Shown: positions 1-9,644, numbered from the stretch's first letter. The stretch is 64,000 nt of DNA from Alphaproteobacteria bacterium (GCA_025350465.1 JANXXU010000013.1:44182-108181), one strand, 5' to 3'. Numbers and translations: made by a program. The notes: generated from the letters alone by a model not told the origin.

Positions 1-978
1 GGACGACCGGTTTGGATCGACGCCTATTCTTTGCCCGACGACGTCGATATCCGTGTGCAACTCGACTCGAGCGTCATTCGATTCGTGGTCGAGCGCAAAC
101 GCGTCGTCTCGACCAACACGCATATCTGGGTGCTGTGGATCAGCGCCGGCGGGATCATTTTGCTTTCCGTTGCGATCCTTTTCCTGCGCAATCAGATACG
201 GCCGATCGAACGGCTGGCCGATGCGGCGGAGGCCTTCGGTAAGGGGCGCGACGTGCCGGACTTTCATCCGACCGGCGCCACCGAAGTACGCCGTGCGGCG
301 CTCGCCTTTCTCGACATGCGCGAACGCATCTCGCGCTTTGTACAGCAGCGCACCGACATGCTCGCCGGCGTCAGCCACGATCTGCGCACGCCGCTGACGC
401 GCATCAAACTCGAGCTGGCGATGATGGGCGAAAGCGCCGAGGCGCAAGCGCTCAAGGCCGACATCGCCGAGATGGAGCACATGCTCGACGAGTACCTCGC
501 CTTTGCCCGCGGACAGGGCGGCGAGCCCGCCGCCGATACAGATATCGGCCAGCTCCTGCGAGACATCGCGACGAATGCCGGGCGCAAGGCGGAAGGCCAA
601 GGCGTCAGCAAAGCCGTCGACGTGAAGCTGGCGGGCGACCTCGTCATGCAGGTGCGGCCGAACGCGATGCGCCGCTGTCTCACAAACCTCGTCGACAACG
701 CGCTGCGCTACGGCAATCGCGCCGAACTGACGGCCGCCGAAAAAGGCAATGCCGTGGAAATCGTCGTCGACGACGACGGGCCGGGTATTCCCGCCGACAA
801 GCGCGAAGAGGTCTTTCGCCCGTTCTACCGGCTGGAAGGCGGACGCACGCTGGCGTCGGGCAACGTGGGACTGGGGCTCGCGATCGCGCGTGACATCGCG
901 CGTGGCCATGGCGGCGATGTGACGTTGTCGGACAGCCGCTTCGGCGGCTTACGCGCTGTGGTCCGGCTGCCGGTTTAG
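1..978 (+). CDS. Sensor histidine kinase, EnvZ-like (5' end missing)
   Basis: The frame is open from base 1, so the N-terminus lies outside the window; about 325 residues are visible. In order: the end of a periplasmic sensor region, one transmembrane helix (IWVLWISAGGIILLSVAILF), a HAMP linker beginning RNQIRPIERLADAAEAF, a DHp domain with the phosphoacceptor histidine in GVSHDLRTPLTRIKLEL, and a HATPase domain with the N box NLVDNALRYG, G1 box DDDGPGIP and G2 box GNVGLGLAIARDI. This is the EnvZ/OmpR-type architecture. The response regulator is probably upstream, out of view. The ORF-track start at 31 is an internal TTG codon, not a real start. Confidence 0.93.
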   Translation, partial: GRPVWIDAYSLPDDVDIRVQLDSSVIRFVVERKRVVSTNTHIWVLWISAGGIILLSVAILFLRNQIRPIERLADAAEAFGKGRDVPDFHPTGATEVRRAALAFLDMRERISRFVQQRTDMLAGVSHDLRTPLTRIKLELAMMGESAEAQALKADIAEMEHMLDEYLAFARGQGGEPAADTDIGQLLRDIATNAGRKAEGQGVSKAVDVKLAGDLVMQVRPNAMRRCLTNLVDNALRYGNRAELTAAEKGNAVEIVVDDDGPGIPADKREEVFRPFYRLEGGRTLASGNVGLGLAIARDIARGHGGDVTLSDSRFGGLRAVVRLPV

Positions 979-982
979 ATCG

Positions 983-1336
983 CTAATGCAAGCGGGCGCC
1001 GTTGGGGATCGGCTGATCGGCGTTGATCAAAACGATGTAACCATCCTTGTCGGCGAAGCCCAATGTCAGCACCTCGGAGGCGAACGGCCCGATGCGGCGC
1101 GGCGGTAGGTTCACAACGCCGCAGACCTGGCGACCGATGAGCTGCGCGGGCGAGTAATGCTGCGTGATCTGCACCGAGCTTGTCTTTCGTCCGATCTCGG
1201 GACCGAAATCGACGACCAATTTGTAAGCAGGCTTTCGCGCTTCGGGAAAGGCGTCGGCGGACACAACCGTGCCGATGCGAATGTCGACGGCCATAAACTG
1301 ATCGAACGTGATCGTGAGGCTTGTTGCGGTCACCAT
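983..1336 (-). CDS. csaA: CsaA-type tRNA-binding domain protein
   Basis: A 117-residue single-domain protein with the OB-fold tRNA-binding signature of the CsaA / EMAP-II family: FMAVDIRIGTVVSADAFPEARKPAYKLVVDFG near the N-terminus and QVCGVVNLPPRRIGPFASEVLTLGF in the second half. Family length is about 110 residues, so it is full-length. CsaA proteins bind tRNA and have been described as export-related chaperones; the cellular role is not settled. It is the last gene of a minus-strand run and its stop lies 4 bp from the convergent kinase stop. Confidence 0.9.
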   Translation of the reverse strand: MVTATSLTITFDQFMAVDIRIGTVVSADAFPEARKPAYKLVVDFGPEIGRKTSSVQITQHYSPAQLIGRQVCGVVNLPPRRIGPFASEVLTLGFADKDGYIVLINADQPIPNGARLH

Positions 1337-1446
1337 TCAATCTCCGCCCGCTGTCATGGTCCGCCCCCGGGTCGCGGCTTCGCTTTGCCCGAGGGTAAAC
1401 TCAGGCAGACCATCCAACTTCCATCGCCTCAAGAGTAAAGTCGTGG

Positions 1447-1468
1447 ATGGTCGGCGTTCGCCGACCAT
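1447..1468. terminator. 10-bp palindrome between phasin and csaA
   Basis: ATGGTCGGCG-TT-CGCCGACCAT forms a near-perfect hairpin just downstream of the phasin stop on the minus strand. No clear T-run follows, so a terminator or an mRNA-stabilising or processing hairpin are both possible. Confidence 0.4.
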
Positions 1469-1502
1469 GACAATCCATGGATCAAACGCGATCCAAGGAT
1501 TG

Positions 1503-1955
1503 TCACTTCTTACCGCTCGACATCTTGTCGGTCAGCGCGCGCAGCTCTTCAACCGATTCCGAGGCGCGGTCGCGCATGATCTTGAATGCGTCGCTGTTGG
1601 CGCTGACGGCCATGTCGGCCAATTCGCGCATGTGCTTGAAGGCGCGCCCGACCGTCTTTTCCACGAGTTCGGCCTGCTTCTTCGGCAAATCCTTGCCCGA
1701 ATTCGCCTTCATCAGATCGCCGACCGATTCCTGGATCGCCTGCATCGTCTCGCTCATGATCTCGCCTTGGCGGCGCATCATATTTGCGTAGCCTTCGGCG
1801 GCCTTGCGATTGGCGTTGACCAGCGCCTCGATGTTCTTGCGCTGACTTTCCATCAGCGCTTGCGTATCGATCCCCGGCACGGTGAAGCGCTCGAAAAAAC
1901 TTTGATCGAAATTCGGCCATTTGAAGTCGAATTCCGGGAAGGGTGATTTGGCCAT
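1503..1955 (-). CDS. Phasin family protein
   Basis: A 150-residue, mostly helical, charged protein without a signal peptide. The phasin_2-like segment is ERFTVPGIDTQALMESQRKNIEALVNANRKAAEGY followed by MMRRQGEIMSETMQAIQESV. Phasins coat polyhydroxyalkanoate granules, and the seven-residue hydrophobic spacing fits an amphipathic coiled coil. The C-terminus is KMSSGKK. An AAC-type SD cannot be seen clearly, but AAAACA precedes the ATG after GGGAG. It sits 51 bp downstream of a TetR gene, which could control it; that is inference. No PHA synthase is in the window. Confidence 0.88.
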   Translation of the reverse strand: MAKSPFPEFDFKWPNFDQSFFERFTVPGIDTQALMESQRKNIEALVNANRKAAEGYANMMRRQGEIMSETMQAIQESVGDLMKANSGKDLPKKQAELVEKTVGRAFKHMRELADMAVSANSDAFKIMRDRASESVEELRALTDKMSSGKK

Positions 1956-2006
1956 GTTTTGTTTTCTCCCAAGGTGGGCGACCTTGACGCCGCCCTGCCG
2001 GTTCAG

Positions 2007-2603
2007 TCAATCGGCAGATTGCTTTTCGTCTTTCGCGCGGTTGAGCGTGCCGAGCCATGACTCGGCCATGCGCAGGCGCCGGTCGACATGCGCCATCGTC
2101 TTGGAGAGATCTTCGCCGTCGGTCAGCCAGACGCCCATGGTGTCGGCGAGTAGGACGGCAATCCCCCGCGTCGTGGCAATGCCGCGCAAGCCCGTGGTGG
2201 GCAGCTGAGCGTTATCGGCGATCCACCGCGCGCTGCGCAGCAAAATGGGGGCGGCCTCGAGCCAGCCACCGGGGTCACCCAGGGTCTCGGCGTGGATTAC
2301 GGCGAGCGCCGGCCTATACGGTGCCATCGCTTCAAAGCAGCTCAAGACTGCGTCAAACGCGCGGTCTCGGGGCGGCGTGTTCTCGGCGGGTTCGGTCATC
2401 CGCTTCAATGCCGCTATGTCGATGCTGGCGCCGATTAGCTTCAGAAGGGCATGTTTGTCGGGGCAAAGTTGATAGACAGTCTCGACCGGTACATTCGAGT
2501 GGCGTGCGAGGTGGGCGAGGCTAAGCGCGCGCCAGCCGTCCCTCTCGATCATAGCGAGAGCGGCGGTGACGAGCTTGTCTTGTGCTGTTTGCCTTTCGGC
2601 CAT
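2007..2603 (-). CDS. TetR family transcriptional regulator
   Basis: A 198-residue protein. Residues about 8-55 are a TetR_N helix-turn-helix: KLVTAALAMIERDGWRALSLAHLARHSNVPVETVYQLCPDKHALL. The C-terminal ligand-binding region (about 75-180) has no family I can name; it contains a run resembling COQ9/TetR_C helical domains. It lies between proC (24 bp upstream) and phasin (51 bp downstream) on the same strand, so it is likely co-transcribed with them. Ligand and targets unknown. Confidence 0.85.
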   Translation of the reverse strand: MAERQTAQDKLVTAALAMIERDGWRALSLAHLARHSNVPVETVYQLCPDKHALLKLIGASIDIAALKRMTEPAENTPPRDRAFDAVLSCFEAMAPYRPALAVIHAETLGDPGGWLEAAPILLRSARWIADNAQLPTTGLRGIATTRGIAVLLADTMGVWLTDGEDLSKTMAHVDRRLRMAESWLGTLNRAKDEKQSAD

Positions 2604-2627
2604 GGCGACAGCTTATGCCGTCCGAAG

Positions 2628-3482
2628 CTATTTGCCGAGTTCTTGTCCGCGCGCCGTCGCCGCGGCGACGGCGGCCCGCAGCAGCGGCTCAAGGCCGCGC
2701 TCCGACATCAGAATTTTGAGCGCCGCCTCGGTTGTGCCCCCGGGACTGGTGACCGCGCGGCGCAAATCGTCCGCCGCCTCCTTGCGTTCGGCAAGCAAAG
2801 CGCCCGCGCCTTCGACTGTCTTGCGCGCGAGCCTCAGGGCGGTCAGCGGCGGTAAGCCCACGGCCACACCGGCTTTGGCGAGCGCCTCGACGAGCAGGAA
2901 TACATAAGCGGGGCCGGAGCCCGAAACGGCCGTTACCGGATCGATCAACTCCTCGCGCTCGAGCCAGATCACCTCGCCGACCGCGCTCAGGATGCGTTCA
3001 GCCAAAGCGCGCTGCGGGCCGGTGACCTGAGGCGTCGCAAAGGCCCCCGAGATTCCCTTGCCGATCGCCGCCGGCATATTCGGCATGGCGCGTACGATCG
3101 CGGCGTCGCCACCAAGCCACTCGGCGATTTTTTCCGCTTTCGTTCCAGCGGCGATCGAGACGACCAACGCTGAACGCGCTGCCGACGCATAGTCCGGCAC
3201 GACGGTCTGCATAAGCTGGGGCTTGACGGCGAAGATGATCGCGCGCGGCTTCGCTGCTGCGACGTCTGCCGCAGACTTGACGGTTGTTGCTCCGGCCGCA
3301 CGAAAGCGGCGCGCATCGCGCTGGTTCAGCGCCGGATCAACGACAATCAGTTCGCGGCCTAATCCCTTGGCTGTGAGCCCGCGCGCCAAAGCGCCGCCCA
3401 TATTGCCGGCGCCGACGATGACGATCGGGCGCACCCTTGAGGATGCCGCGTCTTTTTTGGACTTCAGGCGCTGCCTTGGCAT
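2628..3482 (-). CDS. proC: Pyrroline-5-carboxylate reductase
   Basis: Catalyses the NAD(P)H-dependent reduction of pyrroline-5-carboxylate to proline, in the cytoplasm. The 284-residue product has the dinucleotide-binding motif IVIVGAGNMGGALARGL at about residue 20, VKPQLMQTVVPDY, the small-domain motif RAMPNMPAAIGKG, and the family signature ending in GSGPAYVFLLVEALAKAGVAVGL and the TVEGAGALL ... DLRRAVTSPGGTTEAAL region. The first 18 residues are basic and may be over-annotated, but the start at 3482 overlaps the upstream ybjN-like gene by 19 bp, which fits translational coupling. Confidence 0.96.
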   Translation of the reverse strand: MPRQRLKSKKDAASSRVRPIVIVGAGNMGGALARGLTAKGLGRELIVVDPALNQRDARRFRAAGATTVKSAADVAAAKPRAIIFAVKPQLMQTVVPDYASAARSALVVSIAAGTKAEKIAEWLGGDAAIVRAMPNMPAAIGKGISGAFATPQVTGPQRALAERILSAVGEVIWLEREELIDPVTAVSGSGPAYVFLLVEALAKAGVAVGLPPLTALRLARKTVEGAGALLAERKEAADDLRRAVTSPGGTTEAALKILMSERGLEPLLRAAVAAATARGQELGK

Positions 3483-3961
3483 TCGTAGACGACCGTCGCG
3501 GCTGCTTCGGCAGCCGACTTACCCGCCCAAATCACGAATTGAAAGGCCGGAAAGTAGCGATCGCAGGCTTCGAGGGCCGCTTGCACCAAAGCCTCGCATT
3601 GCTCCGGCGTGGCGCCGATTGCGCCACGCAGCAGCAATCCATGCCGGTAAATGATCTGGCCGGAATCAGGATACATCTCGAAATGGCCGAGCCAGAGCTG
3701 CTCGTTGATCATGTTGATCAGCGTCGCGATCTCGGTGCGGCGCAGCTTGGGCACTTTGACCTCGAGTTGCGCGGCAAGCTGCAGCGTTTCGACGTCGGCG
3801 CGCCAACTGAACGATAGATGATGATCCTCGGTGCGGCCGGGGAAGGACAAATGCATCTCGTCCTCGCCGGCGCGATCGAACAGCCATTCGTTCTGGACGG
3901 CGATCTGCTCCATCAAATCGATGGGATTGCCGGAGGCGTCGACTTCGATGGCGGTATTCAT
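3464..3961 (-). CDS. YbjN domain-containing protein
   Basis: A 165-residue soluble protein resembling the YbjN sensory-transduction-regulator family (PF10722): QNEWLFDRAGEDEMHLSFPG near the N-terminus and TEIATLINMINEQLWLGHFEMYPDSGQIIYRHGLLLRG in the middle. In alphaproteobacteria a YbjN-like gene is often next to proC, as here. Molecular function is not established. First gene of the minus-strand run ending at csaA. Confidence 0.85.
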   Translation of the reverse strand: MNTAIEVDASGNPIDLMEQIAVQNEWLFDRAGEDEMHLSFPGRTEDHHLSFSWRADVETLQLAAQLEVKVPKLRRTEIATLINMINEQLWLGHFEMYPDSGQIIYRHGLLLRGAIGATPEQCEALVQAALEACDRYFPAFQFVIWAGKSAAEAAATVVYECQGSA

Positions 3962-4201
3962 AGTGCTGCGACCTTTCTTACTGCCCGAGAGTCAGGCCGC
4001 CGCCGGAGGGGGCCGGCGGCGGGACACGCGAGGGTAAATGACGCAAGGGAACGCAGGGTGCGCTCAGGGCTCGTACTAACGCTACAGGTACTAGGTCTAG
4101 TCGCCCTACGCGAAGCAGCACCCATGAGTGGAAGGGTGCACCAACAGTTGAGTCGTGCGCAAGAGTCCCCCGACAAGAACGTCAAGCATCATGTGGACGA
4201 G

Positions 4202-4525
4202 TCAGCGGCGGCGACGCAGCCTTGGGGATTGGCTGCGGATAGGCCGATTTCTGACGCTCGCCGACTCTGTTTTCGGTGCCGCGATGCGCTCGGATTCGAG
4301 TTTTGTGATTCGCGCTTTAAGCGTTTCGACCTCGTTGCGTGCTTTTAGCGCAACGGCTTTCATCGCTTCGAACTCCTCGCGCGGCACGAGTTCCAAATCA
4401 TTCGCGAGTCGCTCGCCTTGGGAGCGCACAAGCGTCGCAATTTCGTCGCGCACGCCCTTTGCCGCACCGGCGGCGTTGGTCACGAACTTGGCGACCTGAT
4501 CGAGAAACGGGTTTTCGCTTTGCAT
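4202..4525 (-). CDS. BMFP / UbiK-like accessory protein
   Basis: A 107-residue protein beginning MQSENPFLDQVAKFVTNAAGAA; I use this ATG, not the longer ORF-track start, because family members start right at this motif. Residues 50-85 are a predicted coiled coil (FEAMKAVALKARNEVETLKARITKLESE), the BMFP/YqiC layout. E. coli UbiK belongs to this family and assists aerobic ubiquinone synthesis; membrane-fusogenic activity is described for Brucella BMFP. The C-terminus is basic (RSQSPRLRRRR). It is divergent from lgt. The 240 bp downstream (3962-4201) contain no gene I can support. Confidence 0.85.
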   Translation of the reverse strand: MQSENPFLDQVAKFVTNAAGAAKGVRDEIATLVRSQGERLANDLELVPREEFEAMKAVALKARNEVETLKARITKLESERIAAPKTESASVRNRPIRSQSPRLRRRR

Positions 4526-4647
4526 GACTGCCACCACCGTGCAGGGGACCCAGAAAAGGTAGAGACCCGGCGGTGCCACCGCAATGCGGCCTGCTTGACA
4601 GCCCTTGCAGGCGGGCCTCACACCTGAGGCGGCCTTAAGGAGCCTCC

Positions 4648-5502
4648 ATGTTCGTCATCCCGTTCCCGCAGATCGACCCAGTCTTGATCAGCTTTGGGCC
4701 GATCGCCATTCGCTGGTACGCGCTGGCGTATGTCGCCGGCCTGTTGCTGGGCTGGTGGTACTTGGTCCGCCTACTGAAGATCGACCGGCTTTGGGTCGGC
4801 GTGCCGTTCGACGGTAAACCTCCCATGACGGCCGAGCAGGTCGGCGATCTGTTCGTTTGGGCCGCCCTCGGTGTGATTCTGGGCGGACGTATCGGGTACG
4901 TTCTCTTCTACGGGTTGGTCTATAACACTCAGTATTTCCTGGACAATCCGTTGCGCGTCTTTGCTGCGTGGGAAGGCGGAATGTCGTTTCACGGCGGGAT
5001 GATCGGCGTTGTCCTGGCGATCGCGATCTATGCGCGGCGAGTCGGCGCGGACATGGTTAAGCTGGGTGACTTGGTGGCTGTCGTGACGCCAATCGGATTG
5101 TTCTTCGGGCGCGTTGCCAACTTCATCAATGGGGAGCTGTGGGGAAAAGCGACGAGCGTGCCGTGGGCGATGATTTTTCCCCACGCCGATTTGCAGCCCC
5201 GTCATCCAAGTCAACTCTATGAAGCGGGGCTCGAAGGTATCGTGCTCTTCGCGATTTTGAATTTGCTGATCTATCGATACGGAGCGTTGCGTAAACCCGG
5301 GTTGACGATCGCCGTGTTCTTTGCGGGGTATGGTCTCTTCCGAATCCTGGTCGAGATATTCTTTCGCGACTCGGACCAATTGCTGTTCGGTGCAAACAGC
5401 GGCTTCACGATGGGCATCGCGCTCTCGCTGCCGATGTGGGCCGCCGCCGCGTTCTTTTACTGGTACGCGGTCTATCGAGTTCCGGTTGCCCCGAAAACAT
5501 GA
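4648..5502 (+). CDS. lgt: Phosphatidylglycerol:prolipoprotein diacylglyceryl transferase
   Basis: Transfers diacylglycerol from phosphatidylglycerol to the lipobox cysteine of prolipoproteins in the inner membrane. 284 residues with several hydrophobic helices. Family motifs visible: MSFHGGMIG (HGGM), the signature GLFFGRVANFINGELWGKAT with the essential Arg, Asn and Glu, and HPSQLYEA. SD AAGGAG lies six bases before the ATG. Its stop overlaps the midA start (ATGA), so the two are translationally coupled. Several predicted lipoproteins in this window would be its substrates. Confidence 0.97.
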   Translation: MFVIPFPQIDPVLISFGPIAIRWYALAYVAGLLLGWWYLVRLLKIDRLWVGVPFDGKPPMTAEQVGDLFVWAALGVILGGRIGYVLFYGLVYNTQYFLDNPLRVFAAWEGGMSFHGGMIGVVLAIAIYARRVGADMVKLGDLVAVVTPIGLFFGRVANFINGELWGKATSVPWAMIFPHADLQPRHPSQLYEAGLEGIVLFAILNLLIYRYGALRKPGLTIAVFFAGYGLFRILVEIFFRDSDQLLFGANSGFTMGIALSLPMWAAAAFFYWYAVYRVPVAPKT

Positions 5503-6602
5503 TGCCGGTTCGCGATCATCTCGCACATCTGATTGCAGCCGAAGGGCCTTTGAGCATTGCCGAATTCATGCGCACCGCGCTTACCGCGCAGGGGCTCGGC
5601 TACTATATGCGCGGCGAGCCGTTCGGCGCGGCCGGCGATTTCGTGACGGCGCCGGAGATCAGTCAGATATTCGGCGAACTGATCGGGCTGTGGTGCGTCG
5701 CGACGTGGGAAGCTCTTGGCGCGCCGTCGCAGATTTCGCTGATTGAACTTGGGCCGGGGCGCGGCACCATGATGAGCGACGCTCTGCGTGCGGCCGGCGT
5801 GCGCCCCGCATTCCTCGAAGCAGCCCAGGTGACGCTCGTCGAGATTAGCCCGGTGCTGCGCGAGCGGCAACGAGAAGCTTTGAAGGGCGCGCGTGTCGGC
5901 GGCCTGGCCTGGGCGGGCGGCTTTGACGATGCGCTGCCGGCCGACCGGGCGCTGATCCTCGTCGCCAACGAATTCTTCGATGCGCTTCCGGTCCGCCAAT
6001 ATGTGGCGACCGATCGCGGTTGGCGCGAGCGCTTGGTGGAGTTTGCCAGCGATGGTGCCTTTGCTTTTGCACTCTCGCCCGATCCGGTCCCACAAGAATT
6101 GATCCCGCGCGCGGTCGAGGATGCGGCACCGGGAGCCGTTTTCGAATTCGCCGCATCGCGTAATGCCCTGGCGACGCGCGTCGCGGAGTGCTTAGTGCGC
6201 AATCGCGGCGCCGCGTTGGTGATCGACTACGGATTTTCCGGACCTGCCGTCGGCGATACATTGCAGGCGCTGAAGGCTCACGACTTCGTGCCGGTGCTCG
6301 ACGATCCCGGTCACGCGGATTTGACGACGCATGTCGACTTCGATGCACTGGCGACCGGTTTCGCCGAGGGCGGCGCCGAGGTCTATGGCCCGCTTGAACA
6401 ATCCGTGTTTCTTCAGCGCCTCGGCGCGCGCGAGCGGTTGGAAGCTTTGGCCTCGCGTGCGACAGCCAAGCGGCGCGAGGCGCTTGAAGCGGGGTTTGCA
6501 CGATTGACCGAACCGGCACAGATGGGCAGCTTGTTTAAGACCCTTGTCGCCGCCTCGCCTGGGCTGCTGCCGCCGGGATTTGCACAACATGAACGTCGTT
6601 GA
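5499..6602 (+). CDS. Class I SAM-dependent methyltransferase, MidA/NDUFAF7 family
   Basis: 367 residues when started at the ATG overlapping the lgt stop (ATGA); the ORF-track start is 63 bp upstream, inside lgt. Motifs: GYYMRGEPFGAAGDFVTAPEISQIFGELIG near the N-terminus, the SAM-binding loop IELGPGRGTMMSDALRA, and ANEFFDALPVRQY, all typical of PF02636 (COG1565). The mitochondrial homologue NDUFAF7 dimethylates an arginine of complex I subunit NDUFS2; the bacterial role is inferred. It overlaps pgeF by 14 bp. The lgt-midA-pgeF order is common in alphaproteobacteria. Confidence 0.93.
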   Translation: MMPVRDHLAHLIAAEGPLSIAEFMRTALTAQGLGYYMRGEPFGAAGDFVTAPEISQIFGELIGLWCVATWEALGAPSQISLIELGPGRGTMMSDALRAAGVRPAFLEAAQVTLVEISPVLRERQREALKGARVGGLAWAGGFDDALPADRALILVANEFFDALPVRQYVATDRGWRERLVEFASDGAFAFALSPDPVPQELIPRAVEDAAPGAVFEFAASRNALATRVAECLVRNRGAALVIDYGFSGPAVGDTLQALKAHDFVPVLDDPGHADLTTHVDFDALATGFAEGGAEVYGPLEQSVFLQRLGARERLEALASRATAKRREALEAGFARLTEPAQMGSLFKTLVAASPGLLPPGFAQHERR

Positions 6603-7362
6603 GTGCGTTGCGCTGTTGAAGCTGCCTGGACTCGCGCACGGATTCTTCGGGCGAAGCGGCGGCGTCTCGCAGGGAATGTTCGCGTCGCTTAACTGCGGCT
6701 TCGGTTCGAGCGACGATGCCGAGCACGTGCGCGAGAATAGGGAACGCGCGGCGCGGCGCTTGGGGGTATCCGGCGACCGTTTGCTGACTGCTTATCAAAT
6801 TCATTCCGCCGATGTCGTCGTTGTCGCAGAGCCTTGGATGCGCGGGTCGCAACCGAAGGCCGACGCCATGGTGACGCGCGAACGGAACATTGCGCTTGGC
6901 ATTTTGGCGGCAGATTGCGCGCCCGTGCTCTTCGCCGATGCCGACGCCCAAGTCATTGGAGCCGCTCACGCCGGTTGGAAGGGCGCGATCACCGGGGTCG
7001 TGGAGGCGGCAGTCGAGACCATGGAAAAGATCGGCGCGGCGCGTCAGCGGATCGTCGCGACAGTCGGTCCGTGCATCAGTCAGGCGTCGTACGAAGTGGG
7101 GCCGGAGTTTCGTGCGCAATTCGTTGCCACCGACGCCGCGAGCGCTTCGTTCTTCGCGCCCGGCAAACGCGCCGGCCATTGGCAATTCGATCTGCCCACC
7201 TATGTCGGTCAGCGGCTGATGAAACTTGGCCTTAAGGCCGTGAGCGTTCTAGATCGTTGCACATACGTCAACGAGGCGGACTATTTCTCGTTCCGCCGAA
7301 CGACGCATCGATCCGAACCCGATTACGGCCGTAATCTGTCGGCAATCGTGTTGACGTCATGA
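6589..7362 (+). CDS. pgeF: Purine nucleoside phosphorylase / laccase-domain protein YfiH (PgeF)
   Basis: 257 residues from the ATG of MNVVECVALLKLPGLAHGFF. The Cu-oxidase_4 / DUF152 fold is shown by GFFGRSGGVSQGMF, QIHSADVVVV, ADCAPVLFAD, GAAHAGWKGA and VGPCISQASYEVG, which carry the His-Cys-His metal/active-site triad. Family members are described both as purine nucleoside phosphorylases/adenosine deaminases and as factors editing peptidoglycan precursor composition. It overlaps the midA 3' end by 14 bp and the following lipoprotein gene by 4 bp (ATGA). Confidence 0.93.
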   Translation: MNVVECVALLKLPGLAHGFFGRSGGVSQGMFASLNCGFGSSDDAEHVRENRERAARRLGVSGDRLLTAYQIHSADVVVVAEPWMRGSQPKADAMVTRERNIALGILAADCAPVLFADADAQVIGAAHAGWKGAITGVVEAAVETMEKIGAARQRIVATVGPCISQASYEVGPEFRAQFVATDAASASFFAPGKRAGHWQFDLPTYVGQRLMKLGLKAVSVLDRCTYVNEADYFSFRRTTHRSEPDYGRNLSAIVLTS

Positions 7363-8396
7363 TGCGTCGTCTCCCACTTCTGTTGTGTCTCGCGTTCGTT
7401 CTTGCGGGGTGCGCCGCCATCACCGATCCGATGGGCGTGAAGGATCCTTTCGCTATCCAACAGCCGTTTCAAGGCGTGGCGCGCAATGATCGCATTCTCT
7501 CTGTCGTCACTCAGGCGCCGGCGATCGTCGTCCGGCCAATCTACGGTTTGGGAGCGGAGCCCGCCGAAGCGCTGCGCAAGCGCGTGTTGATCGTGCTGCG
7601 CACACATGATGTCCCGGCGATCACGGAAAGCTCCGCTTCGATCGCATGGGTACTGCAAGGCCAAGCGGCCTTTATCCGACGTGAAGACGATCATGGCCAA
7701 GGGGAGATTAGCGGCACGATCGCCTGGCGGTTGACAGATGCGAAGGGCGACGAGCGCGCGCGGTTTTCAACGCCGATCACCGGCGATGAAAGCACCATTT
7801 CCGATTCGTTGTTCGGACCGATGGCCGATCAGATCGCGGCGCAGGTGGACCTCGCGCTAACAGGTCCCGGATCGCAGGTGGCCGAAGTGCCCATCGCTCA
7901 AGTCGAGGTCCCGCATGCGGCGGTGGCGCAAGTTACCGGTGCACCCGGCGACGGAAACGCCGCCCTGGCCAAGGCGCTGACGGCGCTTTTGCCGCTCAAG
8001 GGGATCAAAGTCGCCGATAAGAACGAAAAGGGGTCTTGGCGAATCGAAGGAAAGGTCAAGGTCGAAGCGAAGTCGCCGGCCGAAGATCTGGTCACTTTGC
8101 GATGGCGAGTGCTCGACGCCGCGGGTAAAGAACTTGGGACGATCAGCCAGCAAAATGCGGTCCCCCACAAACGGCTTGACGCTAAATGGGGAGAAATCGC
8201 CGCCTTCGCCGCCGAGGCGGCGGCGGAAGGAATCTCACAATTGATCCACAGCTATACGTCAGCGGCCCCAGCGACAGCGGCAGGACCAACCCCGCCGGCG
8301 GCTCCAGCGACAGCGGCCGTGCCAACCCGACCGGCGGCTCCGGCGACAACGACCGCACCGCCCGCACCGCCGCCATTGCGTAAATCGGTGGACTAA
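7359..8396 (+). CDS. Predicted lipoprotein of unknown function
   Basis: 345 residues. An N-terminal lipoprotein signal is clear: [18 protein letters not shown] with lipobox LAGC at about residue 18. No known domain is recognised in the central region (about 20-295), which shows two copies of a fold-like segment ([20 protein letters not shown] and [19 protein letters not shown]). The C-terminal 45 residues are Ala/Pro/Thr-rich with a tandem repeat of about 30 bp ([12 protein letters not shown] / [12 protein letters not shown]). It is coupled to pgeF by an ATGA overlap, so it belongs to the lgt-midA-pgeF run and would be processed by Lgt. Confidence 0.8.
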   Translation: MMRRLPLLLCLAFVLAGCAAITDPMGVKDPFAIQQPFQGVARNDRILSVVTQAPAIVVRPIYGLGAEPAEALRKRVLIVLRTHDVPAITESSASIAWVLQGQAAFIRREDDHGQGEISGTIAWRLTDAKGDERARFSTPITGDESTISDSLFGPMADQIAAQVDLALTGPGSQVAEVPIAQVEVPHAAVAQVTGAPGDGNAALAKALTALLPLKGIKVADKNEKGSWRIEGKVKVEAKSPAEDLVTLRWRVLDAAGKELGTISQQNAVPHKRLDAKWGEIAAFAAEAAAEGISQLIHSYTSAAPATAAGPTPPAAPATAAVPTRPAAPATTTAPPAPPPLRKSVD

Positions 8397-8506
8397 GTCC
8401 GCGACGTGTTCGCATGTTGCGTTGCGAAAATCGCGTTGCTACAAGCGCGGCATTCGCGGCGCGGGGTGGCGACGAGCCGGATTGCCCATCAAGGAAGCGC
8501 GGGTCC

Positions 8507-9439
8507 ATGAAACTCTTGTCCGGCAACAGCAACCGACCCCTTGCCGAACACATCGGCGAGTATCTCAAGATTCCTTTGACGAAGGCGGTCGTGCGACGCT
8601 TTGCCGACATGGAGGTCTTTGTCGAGATTCAGGAGAACGTGCGCGGCGAGGATGTCTTCGTCATCCAGTCGACGTCGTTTCCCGCCAACGACAATCTGAT
8701 GGAGCTCTTGATCTGCATCGACGCGCTCAAGCGTGCGTCGGCCAAGCGGATCACGGCCGTGATTCCCTATTTCGGCTACGCCCGCCAAGACCGGAAGACC
8801 GCCTCACGAGCGCCGATCTCGGCGAAGCTCGTCGCCAATATCATCACGCAAGCCGGCGCCGGTCGCGTTCTCACGCTCGATCTTCACGCGGGGCAAATCC
8901 AGGGATTCTTCGATATCCCCACCGACAATCTCTACGGCGCGCCGATCTTCGAAATCGATATCAAGGCGCAATTCGACGGCGAGGATTTGATGGTGGTTTC
9001 GCCTGATGTCGGCGGCGTGGTGCGGGCGCGGGCAATCGCCAAGCGGATCAACGCGGACCTCGCGATCGTCGACAAGCGGCGCGAGCGAGCCGGCGAATCC
9101 GAAGTCATGAATATCATCGGCGATGTCTCCGGGCGGACTTGTCTCTTGATCGACGACATCGTCGACTCCGCCGGGACGCTGTGCAACGCAGCCGAGGCAC
9201 TCGTGAGCAAAGGCGCGAAAGCGATTTTCGCCTATGCCACGCACGGTGTTCTGTCGGGCGGCGCGGTGGCGCGGATCAAGGGCTCGGCGCTCAAGGCGAT
9301 GGTGACCACCGACTCCATTGCGCCGACCGAGGCCGTGCGGGCCTGCCCGAACATCAGGATCATACCGACTGCCCCCCTCCTGGGTGAGGCAATCCGGCGC
9401 ATCGCGGAAGAACGCTCGGTCTCGAGCCTATTCGACTAG
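8507..9439 (+). CDS. prs: Ribose-phosphate pyrophosphokinase
   Basis: Makes PRPP from ribose 5-phosphate and ATP for purine, pyrimidine, His, Trp and NAD synthesis. 310 residues from [20 protein letters not shown]; the ORF-track start is 31 codons too far upstream. Motifs: [14 protein letters not shown] and [12 protein letters not shown] (ATP flexible loop), [32 protein letters not shown], and the PRPP loop [18 protein letters not shown]. Full length for a class I enzyme. The 110-bp gap from the lipoprotein gene may carry its own promoter. Confidence 0.97.
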   Translation: MKLLSGNSNRPLAEHIGEYLKIPLTKAVVRRFADMEVFVEIQENVRGEDVFVIQSTSFPANDNLMELLICIDALKRASAKRITAVIPYFGYARQDRKTASRAPISAKLVANIITQAGAGRVLTLDLHAGQIQGFFDIPTDNLYGAPIFEIDIKAQFDGEDLMVVSPDVGGVVRARAIAKRINADLAIVDKRRERAGESEVMNIIGDVSGRTCLLIDDIVDSAGTLCNAAEALVSKGAKAIFAYATHGVLSGGAVARIKGSALKAMVTTDSIAPTEAVRACPNIRIIPTAPLLGEAIRRIAEERSVSSLFD

Positions 9440-9644
9440 GCACCTTCGCTAGAGCTAGAGCGCCCTTGGGCCGCCTCGCTACCGGGGGCGGTACCAGCGG
9501 AAATCATTGTCGCGAATGCCGTATTGGGGGTGGTATTAGGGCGATGGCACTTGAGCATTTGTGCCGGTTCGGCTAAATCCCGCGCCTTCCTTCCATTCGG
9601 AATGAACAGGATAAGGGGCCTGATGCTCCTGAAAGGGTTCAACT